From a bacterium (GTDB lineage Bacteria > Desulfobacterota > S145-22): 14,648 bases of DNA. Made by a program: the position numbers and the translations under genes. The notes below the pieces were generated by a model. That model had not been told where the DNA came from. It saw nothing but the letters and a program-made list of their open reading frames with translations, and ran no database searches. The stretch covers positions 1-14,648 of the forward strand of contig JALTEW010000507.1 in assembly GCA_027073795.1 (NCBI GenBank), written 5' to 3'. The stretch's first letter is position 1. Each line of letters opens with the position of its first letter. Of the stretch, positions 1 to 6,043 are shown in pieces.

Positions 1-1191
1 CCCAAGCTGGTGAAAACCGCCGCCGTATAAAAGCCCTTTAACCGCGCCTACGCCCGACGAAAGCCCATAACGAGGGTCGGCGAACAGCCCAACAGAAAGG
101 GTTCCCCATAATCCGCACACCCCGTGAACGGATATGGCGCCCACAGGGTCATCGATATGGAGGATCTTGTCAAGAACCTCGACCGACAAAACAACAAGGC
201 CTCCAGCGATAACCCCGATGATAATGGCATTGCCGGGTGAAACCACGGCGCACGGGGCTGTAATAGCCACCAACCCAGCCAGTACCCCATTCAGTGTCAT
301 GCTGGCATCCGGTTTTTTGTAAAGCGCCCACACCGCGAACATGGCGGTAATAGCACCAGCCGCCGCCGCGAGGTTGGTGGTTACTGCAATGGTAGCGATG
401 CTCAGGTTTGTGCCGGATGTGGTACTGCCCGGGTTGAACCCAAACCACCCGAACCAGAGGATAAAAACGCCTAAGGAGGCCAGGGGAATGTTGTGCCCCG
501 GGATGGCGTGTGAAACCTTCTTTTTCCCGTTAAAGGTATATTTTCCAATACGTGGTCCTAAAAATGCGGCTCCCATTAGAGCAGTCCACCCACCGACAGA
601 GTGTACCACCGTTGAACCAGCAAAGTCGACCATCCCGAGTTTGGATAGCCATCCCCCGCCCCAGATCCAGTGGCCCACCACGGGGTAAATAAGGGCTGAA
701 ACCACGGCACTATAGATGAGATAGGACACAAACTTTGTCCGTTCTGCCATGGCGCCGGAGACGATGGTGGCGGCGGTTGCTGCAAATACGATCTGGAACA
801 TCCAGTATGCCATCTGCCAAAGGCCGTCCGAAGTGGACGGATTGGCAATGGACAGGAAAAAACCACTCGAGCCAAAAAGGCCAAATATATCAGCACCAAA
901 CATAATCCCAAATCCGATAGCCCAATAGGCAATGGAACCGACAGCAAAATCCATCAGGTTTTTCATGTTGATATTGACCGCATTTTTGGCACGGGTAAAG
1001 CCTGTCTCTACCATGGCAAAACCTGCCTGCATAGAAAACACAAGAAAGGCTGAAATCAAGGTCCAGACGGTATCAATCGCCTTCGCATTGCTTAAGGCAG
1101 ACGGTTCCCCAGCCCAGACAGCCGTACCCCACAGAACTGCCATACAAATTAGGCAAGTAAAACCTACGCGTTTGAAAAGAAATTGCTTCAT
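1..1191 (-). CDS. amt: Ammonium transporter Amt, C-terminus cut off by window edge
   Basis: Inner-membrane Amt/MEP/Rh channel that takes up ammonium. The 397 codons present run without a stop to the left edge, so only the last membrane segment(s) and the cytoplasmic tail are missing. Residues 1-27 form a signal-peptide-like hydrophobic segment ending AVWAG, as in AmtB precursors. Visible family marks are QAGFAMVE (55-62), FQIVFA (132-137) before the GAMAER helix (146-151), the substrate-site Asp in VDFAGSTVVH (D189), and the twin pore histidines H197 and H356 (second one in VHGVCG). WFGWFGFNPGS lies at 246-256. The chosen ATG (1191) has a strong GGAGGGGAG ribosome site just upstream. The gene is downstream of, and co-directional with, a sigma54 activator (193-bp gap) and has its own -24/-12 promoter, so nitrogen-limited expression is expected. 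A glnK gene often accompanies amt but is not in the visible part; it could lie to the left. Confidence 0.96.
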   Translation of the reverse strand, partial: MKQFLFKRVGFTCLICMAVLWGTAVWAGEPSALSNAKAIDTVWTLISAFLVFSMQAGFAMVETGFTRAKNAVNINMKNLMDFAVGSIAYWAIGFGIMFGADIFGLFGSSGFFLSIANPSTSDGLWQMAYWMFQIVFAATAATIVSGAMAERTKFVSYLIYSAVVSALIYPVVGHWIWGGGWLSKLGMVDFAGSTVVHSVGGWTALMGAAFLGPRIGKYTFNGKKKVSHAIPGHNIPLASLGVFILWFGWFGFNPGSTTSGTNLSIATIAVTTNLAAAAGAITAMFAVWALYKKPDASMTLNGVLAGLVAITAPCAVVSPGNAIIIGVIAGGLVVLSVEVLDKILHIDDPVGAISVHGVCGLWGTLSVGLFADPRYGLSSGVGAVKGLLYGGGFHQLG

Positions 1192-1249
1192 AGCTCCCCT
1201 CCTCTGTCATTTTGCGGGTGGCATTGCACCCACCTGTTAATGAGCGTAT

Positions 1250-1265
1250 AGCAAAGGACATGCCA
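1250..1265 (-). promoter_or_regulatory. Sigma54 (-24/-12) promoter of amt
   Basis: On the minus strand the site reads TGGCATGTCCTTTGCT. This matches the sigma54 consensus TGGCAC-N5-TTGCW at all but one position and keeps the invariant GG-N10-GC spacing. The transcription start is predicted near 1240, giving an untranslated leader of about 50 bases before the amt ATG. An adjacent gene for a sigma54-dependent activator and an upstream palindrome support function. Identified by eye, not by a scored matrix. Confidence 0.85.
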
Positions 1266-1283
1266 TCACGGCATAAACCCTTA

Positions 1284-1296
1284 CAACATCTTGAAT
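1284..1296 (-). promoter_or_regulatory. Possible IHF bend site between amt promoter and upstream activator site
   Basis: The minus strand reads ATTCAAGATGTTG, which agrees with the IHF consensus WATCAANNNNTTR at 12 of 13 positions. It sits about 45-57 bases upstream of the predicted start, between the -24 box and the distal palindrome, where IHF often bends DNA at sigma54 promoters. An AT-only inverted repeat (TATTAAA-T-TTTAATA, 1306-1320) follows. IHF sites are degenerate, so a chance match is possible. Confidence 0.4.
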
Positions 1297-1353
1297 TTAC
1301 AGGGATATTAAATTTTAATAATTTGTCGCTGAAGAATAAAAAATCATTATTTT

Positions 1354-1369
1354 TCTACATTAATGTAGA
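1354..1369. promoter_or_regulatory. Palindrome upstream of amt, probable activator-binding (UAS) site
   Basis: Perfect 16-bp palindrome TCTACATTAATGTAGA centred about 120 bp upstream of the predicted amt start, the usual distance for a sigma54 enhancer site. The core CTACA-N4-TGTAG recurs upstream of the activator gene at 2964-2979. The shared core, the position and the neighbouring activator gene together suggest that this protein binds here. The classic NifA UAS (TGT-N10-ACA) was not found in this leader. Confidence 0.65.
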
Positions 1370-1384
1370 GTCAAACTGCATTTT

Positions 1385-2938
1385 CTACTTTTTTGTTCGA
1401 AATCGCTTCGGGTCAACCCGGTGTTTGCGGACCCGGAGTCCCATCATGCGTTCGGTAATACCCAGCTGGTGGGCAGCCTTGGACATGTTTCCTCTTGAGT
1501 CCTTCAAGGCATCAAGGATGAGTTCTCTCTCCACATTGTTCAGCGCCTCTTCCAAGGTGTTTTGAGGCCGGGTCCCACTTGCCTCCGCCGTCTGAAGGGT
1601 AGGGGGAAGGTGATGTCCGTGAATGACGTTGTCTTTGCTTAATAATACGGCCCGCTCGATGCAGTTTTCCAGCTCACGGACATTACCGGGCCAGTGGTAA
1701 CTCATCATCATGTCGATAGCAGGGGTGGATATACGTCGAATCGTCTTGTGGTGAAGCGTGTTGTACTTTTCCACGAAATGATCTGCCAAAAGAAGGATGT
1801 CTGTTTTCCTCTTTCGCAATGGCGGAAGATGAATGGGAAAGACATTAAGCCGGTAGTACAAATCTTCTCTGAATTTTCCCTCTTTAATCAGGTGTTCCAA
1901 ATCACGATTCGTGGCGGTAATAATCCGTACGTTGGCCTGAATGGTTCGGGTTCCCCCCACGCGTTCAAAATTCTTTTCCTGGAGGACGCGGAGAAGTTTG
2001 GCCTGGGTTGCCGCCGAAAGGTCACCGATTTCGTCCAGGAATATGGTTCCACCGGAAGCCAGCTCAAACCGACCCTTCCGCTGGGCGGTGGCGCCGGTAA
2101 AGGCGCCCTTTTCGTGTCCAAAGAGTTCGCTTTCAATGACGGTTTCAGGCAGGGCGGCACAGTTGACCTTGATGAAGGGGCCATCGGCACGGTGGCTGTG
2201 GTAGTGGATGGCATTGGCAACGAGCTCTTTACCCGTGCCGCTTTCCCCGCGAATAAGAACAGTTGTGTCTACCTTAGAGACCTGGAGAATGAGGTCAAAA
2301 ACCACCTGCATCTCACGGGAGTTGCCTATAATGTTTGATGGATGAAACCGGTCTTTCAACTCTTCCCGTAGGCGTAGGTTTTCCTCAACCAGCCGCTGTC
2401 GCTCTTCCTGGGCGGTCTGTCGCAGACGGACCGCCTGGGCGACCATGGAAGCAATGGTGGAAAGGAGACGGATGTCTTCCTCGAAGGAAACAGACTTGTC
2501 AAAAAGACGGTCAACACTCAGGGCGCCGATGACCTCTTTCCCAATCTTAATGGGAACACAGAGAAAGGAAATGTCCGATTTTTTCAGGCGGCGTCTTGCA
2601 CCGGTTCTGTCGAGAAAAAGGGGGTTGTCTGAAATCCTGGGCACCACAGCCGGTTTCCCCGTCTGAACCACCTTTCCCGTGATCCCTTCTCCCAGGCGGT
2701 ATTTGCCCCTGCGTTTCTGGCTGGGAGACAACCCATGGGCAACCTCGATGGCAATCTCTCCGGTTTTACGGTTCAAAAGAGTCAGGGTGCCCCGTGACAT
2801 TCCCATGTGATCCGTTAGGGCCTGGAGGGTTGGGGCAAGGACTTCACGGATATCCATGCTCTGGTCCAGGGCCTGGCTGATATCAAAAAGCAGCGAGAGT
2901 TCCTTCAGCTTCCGCTCAATGTTTTCTGTTTTGTACAT
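1385..2938 (-). CDS. NifA-type sigma54-dependent transcriptional activator (GAF-AAA+-Fis HTH)
   Basis: Bacterial enhancer-binding protein of 517 residues. It has a GAF sensor domain (about 15-175), a short charged linker, an AAA+ domain (about 200-440) and a Fis-type helix-turn-helix (about 484-507). The AAA+ domain has Walker A GESGTGKE (231-238), the sigma54-contacting loop GAFTGA (278-283), Walker B with FLDEIG (300-305) and WPGNVREL (416-423). This order is that of NifA, and the C-terminal HTH resembles proteins annotated as NifA in deltaproteobacteria. No nif gene is in the window, and the gene directly downstream is amt behind a sigma54 promoter. Its likely job here is therefore ammonium-uptake control rather than, or besides, nitrogen fixation. 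The Cys-rich interdomain linker of oxygen-sensitive alphaproteobacterial NifA is absent. ATG 2938 is preceded by AAAGGG. It has a near-consensus sigma70 promoter whose -10 box lies in a palindrome, suggesting autorepression. Family is certain; the exact physiological signal is unknown. Confidence 0.93.
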   Translation of the reverse strand: MYKTENIERKLKELSLLFDISQALDQSMDIREVLAPTLQALTDHMGMSRGTLTLLNRKTGEIAIEVAHGLSPSQKRRGKYRLGEGITGKVVQTGKPAVVPRISDNPLFLDRTGARRRLKKSDISFLCVPIKIGKEVIGALSVDRLFDKSVSFEEDIRLLSTIASMVAQAVRLRQTAQEERQRLVEENLRLREELKDRFHPSNIIGNSREMQVVFDLILQVSKVDTTVLIRGESGTGKELVANAIHYHSHRADGPFIKVNCAALPETVIESELFGHEKGAFTGATAQRKGRFELASGGTIFLDEIGDLSAATQAKLLRVLQEKNFERVGGTRTIQANVRIITATNRDLEHLIKEGKFREDLYYRLNVFPIHLPPLRKRKTDILLLADHFVEKYNTLHHKTIRRISTPAIDMMMSYHWPGNVRELENCIERAVLLSKDNVIHGHHLPPTLQTAEASGTRPQNTLEEALNNVERELILDALKDSRGNMSKAAHQLGITERMMGLRVRKHRVDPKRFRTKK

Positions 2939-2963
2939 ATATTGCCCTTTCGTTTGTTAAAAA

Positions 2964-2979
2964 CCTACAAAAATGTAGG
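2964..2979. promoter_or_regulatory. Operator palindrome overlapping the activator's -10 box
   Basis: Perfect inverted repeat CCTACA-AAAA-TGTAGG, with the same CTACA-N4-TGTAG core and spacing as the site at 1354-1369 upstream of amt. It covers the -10 box (2977-2972) of the activator gene's promoter and ends 25 bases before its start codon. A protein bound here should block RNA polymerase. Because the second copy sits at an enhancer distance from the sigma54 promoter, the simplest reading is negative autoregulation by the activator. Confidence 0.65.
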
Positions 2980-3000
2980 GCAAGCAGAGCCAGATGTCAA
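2972..3000 (-). promoter_or_regulatory. Sigma70 promoter of the sigma54-activator gene
   Basis: The minus strand shows a perfect -35 TTGACA (3000-2995), a 17-base spacer and a -10 TACATT (2977-2972, 4 of 6 matches). Start of transcription is predicted near 2965, leaving a leader of about 27 bases with an AAAGGG ribosome site. The -10 lies inside the palindrome 2964-2979. Confidence 0.7.
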
Positions 3001-3031
3001 CCATGGTAGATTTCACAGAAATGGGAGAGCC

Positions 3032-3060
3032 TTGACTTGTCTTCGGTGAAAACATATAAA
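3032..3060 (+). promoter_or_regulatory. Sigma70 promoter reading toward hemW
   Basis: TTGACT (3032-3037, 5 of 6 matches), exact 17-base spacer, TATAAA (3055-3060, 5 of 6). Predicted start is near 3067, giving an unusually long leader of about 190 bases before the hemW TTG codon. It lies back-to-back with the activator promoter, with the two -35 boxes about 31 bases apart. Confidence 0.7.
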
Positions 3061-3134
3061 ATTGTAAGTGATAGGGCAATCGTAAAGATCCATGGATCGC
3101 CAAGAAGGAAAAAAAAGAGCGAAGATTTAGTGAG

Positions 3135-3227
3135 ATGGCTGTGATCCAGAATATCCTGTCTGCCCTTATTGCGCATGATGGAAAAGGGAGGTCGCTTTTT
3201 CCCCGTACAATAAAAACCAAAATATGA
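3135..3227 (+). other. Possible 30-codon leader ORF before hemW
   Basis: An ATG-initiated frame of 30 codons ending in TGA within the hemW leader. Its stop overlaps the ATG of a second mini-ORF (3224) in an ATGA arrangement. There is only a weak ribosome site (AGTGAG) and the peptide is not recognisable. It is recorded because of the chained overlaps; it could easily be chance. Confidence 0.2.
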
Positions 3228-3259
3228 ACAAAGGAGTTCAGCGGTACCTGACCGTTTGA
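3224..3259 (+). other. Possible 11-codon leader ORF overlapping the hemW start
   Basis: ATG-initiated frame of 11 codons whose TGA stop (3257-3259) overlaps the hemW TTG start (3256-3258). The only good Shine-Dalgarno sequence near hemW (AAAGGAG, 3230-3236) lies inside it, 19 bases before the TTG. Translation of this mini-ORF could deliver ribosomes to the weak TTG start. No direct evidence of expression. Confidence 0.25.
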
Positions 3260-4449
3260 AAACAAAAGAAGAAACAACGATTCCCCTTGGATTGTACGTT
3301 CACCTTCCCTTTTGCAGGAGGAAGTGTGCCTATTGTGATTTTGTCTCCTATTCTGGGAAGGAGGATTCCATCTCTTCCTATATTTCGCAGGTTTTGCTGG
3401 AGTGGCAGGCGATAAGCACGGTCCTTTTGGCTTCTACTTCCTTCAGAATAACGAGCTGTTATCTTGGGGGGGGAACCCCTTCCCTCTTGTCGGAAGAGCA
3501 AGTGCGAAACCTCGTAGAAGGACTGTTCCCGCAGGGGGTGCCTGCTGACATGGAGTTCAGCATTGAGGCAAATCCCGAGTCATTGACGGTTTCCAAGCTT
3601 GCCTGTTACAGGGACCTGGGTATCAATCGGATCAGCCTTGGGGTTCAGAGCTTTAACGATACCATGCTTCTTCGGTTGGGGCGGATACATACCACCCGTC
3701 AGGCGGTCGAGGCAATCACCAGTATCCAGGACAGCGGTTGGGAAAACTACAGCATTGACCTGATGTATGGTCTCCCGGGGCAATCGATGGCGGATTTTTC
3801 AGCGGATCTTAAAAAGGCTCTGTGGTTTGGGACTCCCCACCTCTCGATGTACTGCCTGACCATTAATCCCTCCACCCCCTTTGGGAGGCAATTGGCTGAA
3901 GGCAAGCTGATGCTTCCTAGGGAAGAAGAGATTATCAAGATGATGGATGTCCTTGAAGAAGAAACATTATCGGTTGGTTTTGAACATTACGAAACATCGA
4001 ACTTTGCCAAACCTGGTTTTGCCTGCAGGCACAACCTGACCTATTGGCAGCTTGACCCTTACATCGGGTTAGGTGTGGGAGCCGTTTCTTTTTTTACGCA
4101 GGAGAGTGGACCCTGGGGCGCGCATTGGGAGAATCCCTCAACTTTTTGGGGGTATGAAAGGATTGCCCGAAGTGGCAAATGGCCCTTTCTGGAACGGGCC
4201 CCTCTGCCCCGGGAATCTGCTTTTATGGAGACCCTGCTAACCGGCCTCCGTCTGCGTGAAGGGATCGAGATTAATCAATTACAGTCAAGATTTGGGAAAG
4301 AGATGGTCAAAAAGACGCTCCAAGGGGTTGCCCCGATTGTAAGAGAAGGATGGCTGGAGGTAGAAAAGGGACACCTGAGAGCTACGAAGCAAGGAGGTCG
4401 TATCCTTGATGCCCTGATCCTTGAGCTGGTTTCCGATATAATGGGATAA
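3256..4449 (+). CDS. hemW: Heme chaperone HemW (radical SAM, HemN-like)
   Basis: Cytoplasmic radical-SAM-fold protein of 397 residues that binds heme and passes it to target enzymes. Such proteins are often misannotated as oxygen-independent coproporphyrinogen III oxidase. The cluster motif C20-x3-C24-x2-C27 followed by DF is the HemW form; genuine HemN has an additional cysteine there. The SAM-binding GGGTP motif is at 71-75 and the HemW-specific HNxxYW (HNLTYW) at 259-264. A C-terminal winged-helix-like HemN_C part follows. TTG at 3256 is the only plausible start: the frame is closed by TAA at 3211, and no ATG, GTG or other TTG codon lies between that stop and 3256. The start overlaps the stop of an 11-codon mini-ORF. 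An eight-G run (3466-3473) encodes the conserved glycines, so it is real but prone to sequencing slippage. The 3' end converges on mltG, 5 bases away. Confidence 0.93.
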   Translation: MKTKEETTIPLGLYVHLPFCRRKCAYCDFVSYSGKEDSISSYISQVLLEWQAISTVLLASTSFRITSCYLGGGTPSLLSEEQVRNLVEGLFPQGVPADMEFSIEANPESLTVSKLACYRDLGINRISLGVQSFNDTMLLRLGRIHTTRQAVEAITSIQDSGWENYSIDLMYGLPGQSMADFSADLKKALWFGTPHLSMYCLTINPSTPFGRQLAEGKLMLPREEEIIKMMDVLEEETLSVGFEHYETSNFAKPGFACRHNLTYWQLDPYIGLGVGAVSFFTQESGPWGAHWENPSTFWGYERIARSGKWPFLERAPLPRESAFMETLLTGLRLREGIEINQLQSRFGKEMVKKTLQGVAPIVREGWLEVEKGHLRATKQGGRILDALILELVSDIMG

Positions 4450-4454
4450 GAGAT

Positions 4455-5450
4455 TCAGCGTTGATATAAAAAAACGGCAATGTTGTGGGAATCGAGGTTG
4501 TCAGAGAACACATGTGTACCGTCATTTCGCGCCACAAAATATAGATAATTGGTTTTGGCCGGGTACAAGGCGGCGAGAATAGCCGGTTTCCCCGGATTGC
4601 AGATGGGGTCGGGCGGAAGCCCTTTAATTCGGTAGGTGTTATGGGGTGTGGGTTTCAAAAGGTCTTCTTTCGTAAGTTTACCCGTGTAATAGGGAATGTC
4701 GTAAATCACCGTGGGATCGCTTTGTAACCGCATCCCTCTTTTCAAGCGGTTGTGAAACACGGATGAAATCAAGGGCATCTCCCTTTTTAGCAAGGCCTCC
4801 TTTTCAATGATAGAGGCAAGGGTGATAACCTGACGATCGGTCATGCCGATCTCTTTCGCCCGTTTTCTCATGTCAGGCGTATAAACCTGACAGAAACGCT
4901 CGAGCATCTTTTTTATAACGAGTTTGGGCGGGTAGTTTCGGGGGAAAAGGTAGGTATCAGGGGACAGGACACCTTCAAGATTCGGGAAGTCTTGGTTGAG
5001 ACAGGGAACTCTATACCGGTTCATGGCCAAGAGGAGAAATTGGTGAGCCGAACAAATGCTTTTACTTTCCAACAGGTTGGCCATCTCACGCATCGTCATT
5101 CCCTCGGGAAACGTGATGTGATGGAGAATAACCTTCCCCTTGGCAAGAATGGAAAGAAGCTCCAGAGGTGTTGTTCGGGGAGGAATGAGATATTCGCCGC
5201 TTTGAATCTTGTTTGTCAACCTTTTATATTTTCCCAGGGTTAGGAAGAACCACTTGTTGGTGATAAGGTTTTTGTCCTTGAGTATCTGTGTAACTTTTCT
5301 GAAACTTGCGACCTGCGGAATTTCGATGTAAATAGGTGAGTTGGAAGGAGATGACGAGTAAAGAAAAATGAGAAAATTAAAACCAACAATAAAAATGCCA
5401 CACAGAACAAGGGTTGTAAAGGATAGAAAAATGGGTTTTAAGGATTTCAT
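4455..5450 (-). CDS. mltG: Endolytic murein transglycosylase MltG (YceG-like)
   Basis: Inner-membrane lytic transglycosylase of 331 residues that cleaves nascent glycan strands and is thought to set their length. There is one N-terminal membrane anchor (about 9-30), then a periplasmic LysM-like region (about 40-105) and the YceG catalytic domain. Diagnostic motifs are LEGVLSPDTY (158-167), the catalytic-glutamate segment SIIEKEA (213-219), and the block HNRLKRGMRLQSDPTVIYD (233-251). The ATG overlaps the yqgF stop by four bases (ATGA), so it is translationally coupled to yqgF. Its gene lies close to, and divergent from, the mre-mrd operon, which acts on the same polymer. Confidence 0.95.
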   Translation of the reverse strand: MKSLKPIFLSFTTLVLCGIFIVGFNFLIFLYSSSPSNSPIYIEIPQVASFRKVTQILKDKNLITNKWFFLTLGKYKRLTNKIQSGEYLIPPRTTPLELLSILAKGKVILHHITFPEGMTMREMANLLESKSICSAHQFLLLAMNRYRVPCLNQDFPNLEGVLSPDTYLFPRNYPPKLVIKKMLERFCQVYTPDMRKRAKEIGMTDRQVITLASIIEKEALLKREMPLISSVFHNRLKRGMRLQSDPTVIYDIPYYTGKLTKEDLLKPTPHNTYRIKGLPPDPICNPGKPAILAALYPAKTNYLYFVARNDGTHVFSDNLDSHNIAVFLYQR

Positions 5451-5872
5451 ATGATAGGGAGATTTTGATAATCCAGGTAGTTTTGAAGAATAATAACCGC
5501 TGACAGTTGGTCAATCACCTTTTTCCTTTTTCGCCTTTTCACCTCCCCTTGTATCAGGAGCTTTTCTGCCGAAACACTACTGAGCCTTTCGTCCCATGTT
5601 TCTATGGGGATGTTTATTTGTCGCTTTATGTTTGAAACAAAATCTTCGACCTTTCGGGCGGTATCACCGGAGGAGCCGTCCATGTTCTTGGGATATCCGA
5701 TGATGACCTTTTGAATCTTTTCCTGCTCTATAATTCCTTTGAGCCTCTCCACGTCGGTTTTTGTGCCCTTTCTTTCAATCGTCCCGTACTTTCCCGCGAT
5801 GATCCCCAGCTCGTCGCTAACGGCTAGGCCCAAGCGTTTGGTTCCAAAATCTATCCCTAAATATCGCATCAT
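5447..5872 (-). CDS. yqgF: YqgF/RuvX family nuclease (pre-16S rRNA / Holliday junction resolvase-like)
   Basis: RNase-H-fold protein of about 141 residues, implicated in 16S rRNA 5'-end maturation and described as a putative Holliday junction resolvase. Motifs seen are GIDFGTKRLGLAVSD near the N-terminus (catalytic Asp), GYPKNMDGSSGD in the middle, the TWDERL acidic motif, and the C-terminal DQLSA motif supplying the last acid. A TTG at 5905 would give a longer frame. The tandem ATGs at 5872 and 5869 are preferred because AAGGT lies just upstream and the family starts immediately before the first beta-strand. The stop overlaps the mltG ATG by four bases. The gene is divergent from mreB. Confidence 0.93.
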   Translation of the reverse strand: MMRYLGIDFGTKRLGLAVSDELGIIAGKYGTIERKGTKTDVERLKGIIEQEKIQKVIIGYPKNMDGSSGDTARKVEDFVSNIKRQINIPIETWDERLSSVSAEKLLIQGEVKRRKRKKVIDQLSAVIILQNYLDYQNLPII

Positions 5873-5979
5873 TGTTACCTTAATCACCTGAGTGGGATGT
5901 GTCAAGGCAAAGCCGTGGGGTCCTTGATTCAGATGGTTTGATTGTTTTTACGTATTTCTTCATCTGATGGATTAATTTC

Positions 5980-6008
5980 TTGATATTCCATTTAGATTCT
6001 GGTAGATT
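5980..6008 (+). promoter_or_regulatory. Sigma70 promoter of the mreBCD-mrdA-rodA operon
   Basis: TTGATA (5980-5985, 5 of 6 matches), 17-base spacer, TAGATT (6003-6008, 4 of 6). Predicted start is near 6015, giving a leader of about 29 bases with the ribosome site AAAGGA before the mreB ATG. It is the best match in the 171-base divergent gap. Confidence 0.55.
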
Positions 6009-6043
6009 ACATACCAGTAAATTTCTGCAAAGGATGAAAAGGT

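Larger units (their letters stand above)
2939..3255. other. Divergent control region between the activator gene and hemW
   Basis: This 317-base stretch has no convincing full-size gene. It holds a leftward sigma70 promoter with an overlapping palindrome (2964-3000), a rightward sigma70 promoter (3032-3060), and a leader of about 190 bases before hemW. The leader contains two very short open frames that overlap each other and the hemW start. No riboswitch-like fold or terminator was recognised by eye. Confidence 0.7.

Noticed and set aside
1694..2338. Plus-strand frame of 214 codons opposite the activator gene
   Set aside because: Lies fully within the AAA+ coding region on the other strand, has no recognisable domain, and the minus-strand protein carries every family motif.
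1385..2938. Calling the activator a nitrogen-fixation regulator (nifA) outright
   Set aside because: No nif gene is present and the only visible target is amt; the domain order alone does not separate true NifA from related ammonium-uptake activators.
3466..3473. Run of eight G in hemW as a phase-variation tract
   Set aside because: It encodes the conserved GGGTP motif of the radical SAM fold, so the codons are constrained and the run is explained by protein sequence.
5875..5905. TTGACA at 5905-5900 as -35 of a yqgF promoter, or the TTG there as the yqgF start
   Set aside because: At 17 bases the -10 would be TAAGGT, overlapping the ribosome site. As a start codon it adds a non-conserved tail and lacks a Shine-Dalgarno sequence, unlike the ATGs at 5872/5869.
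5929..5967. Spaced inverted repeat TCAGATG...CATCTGA in the yqgF-mreB gap
   Set aside because: A seven-base match in a 170-base region is likely by chance, and the 25-base spacer gives no credible hairpin or operator.
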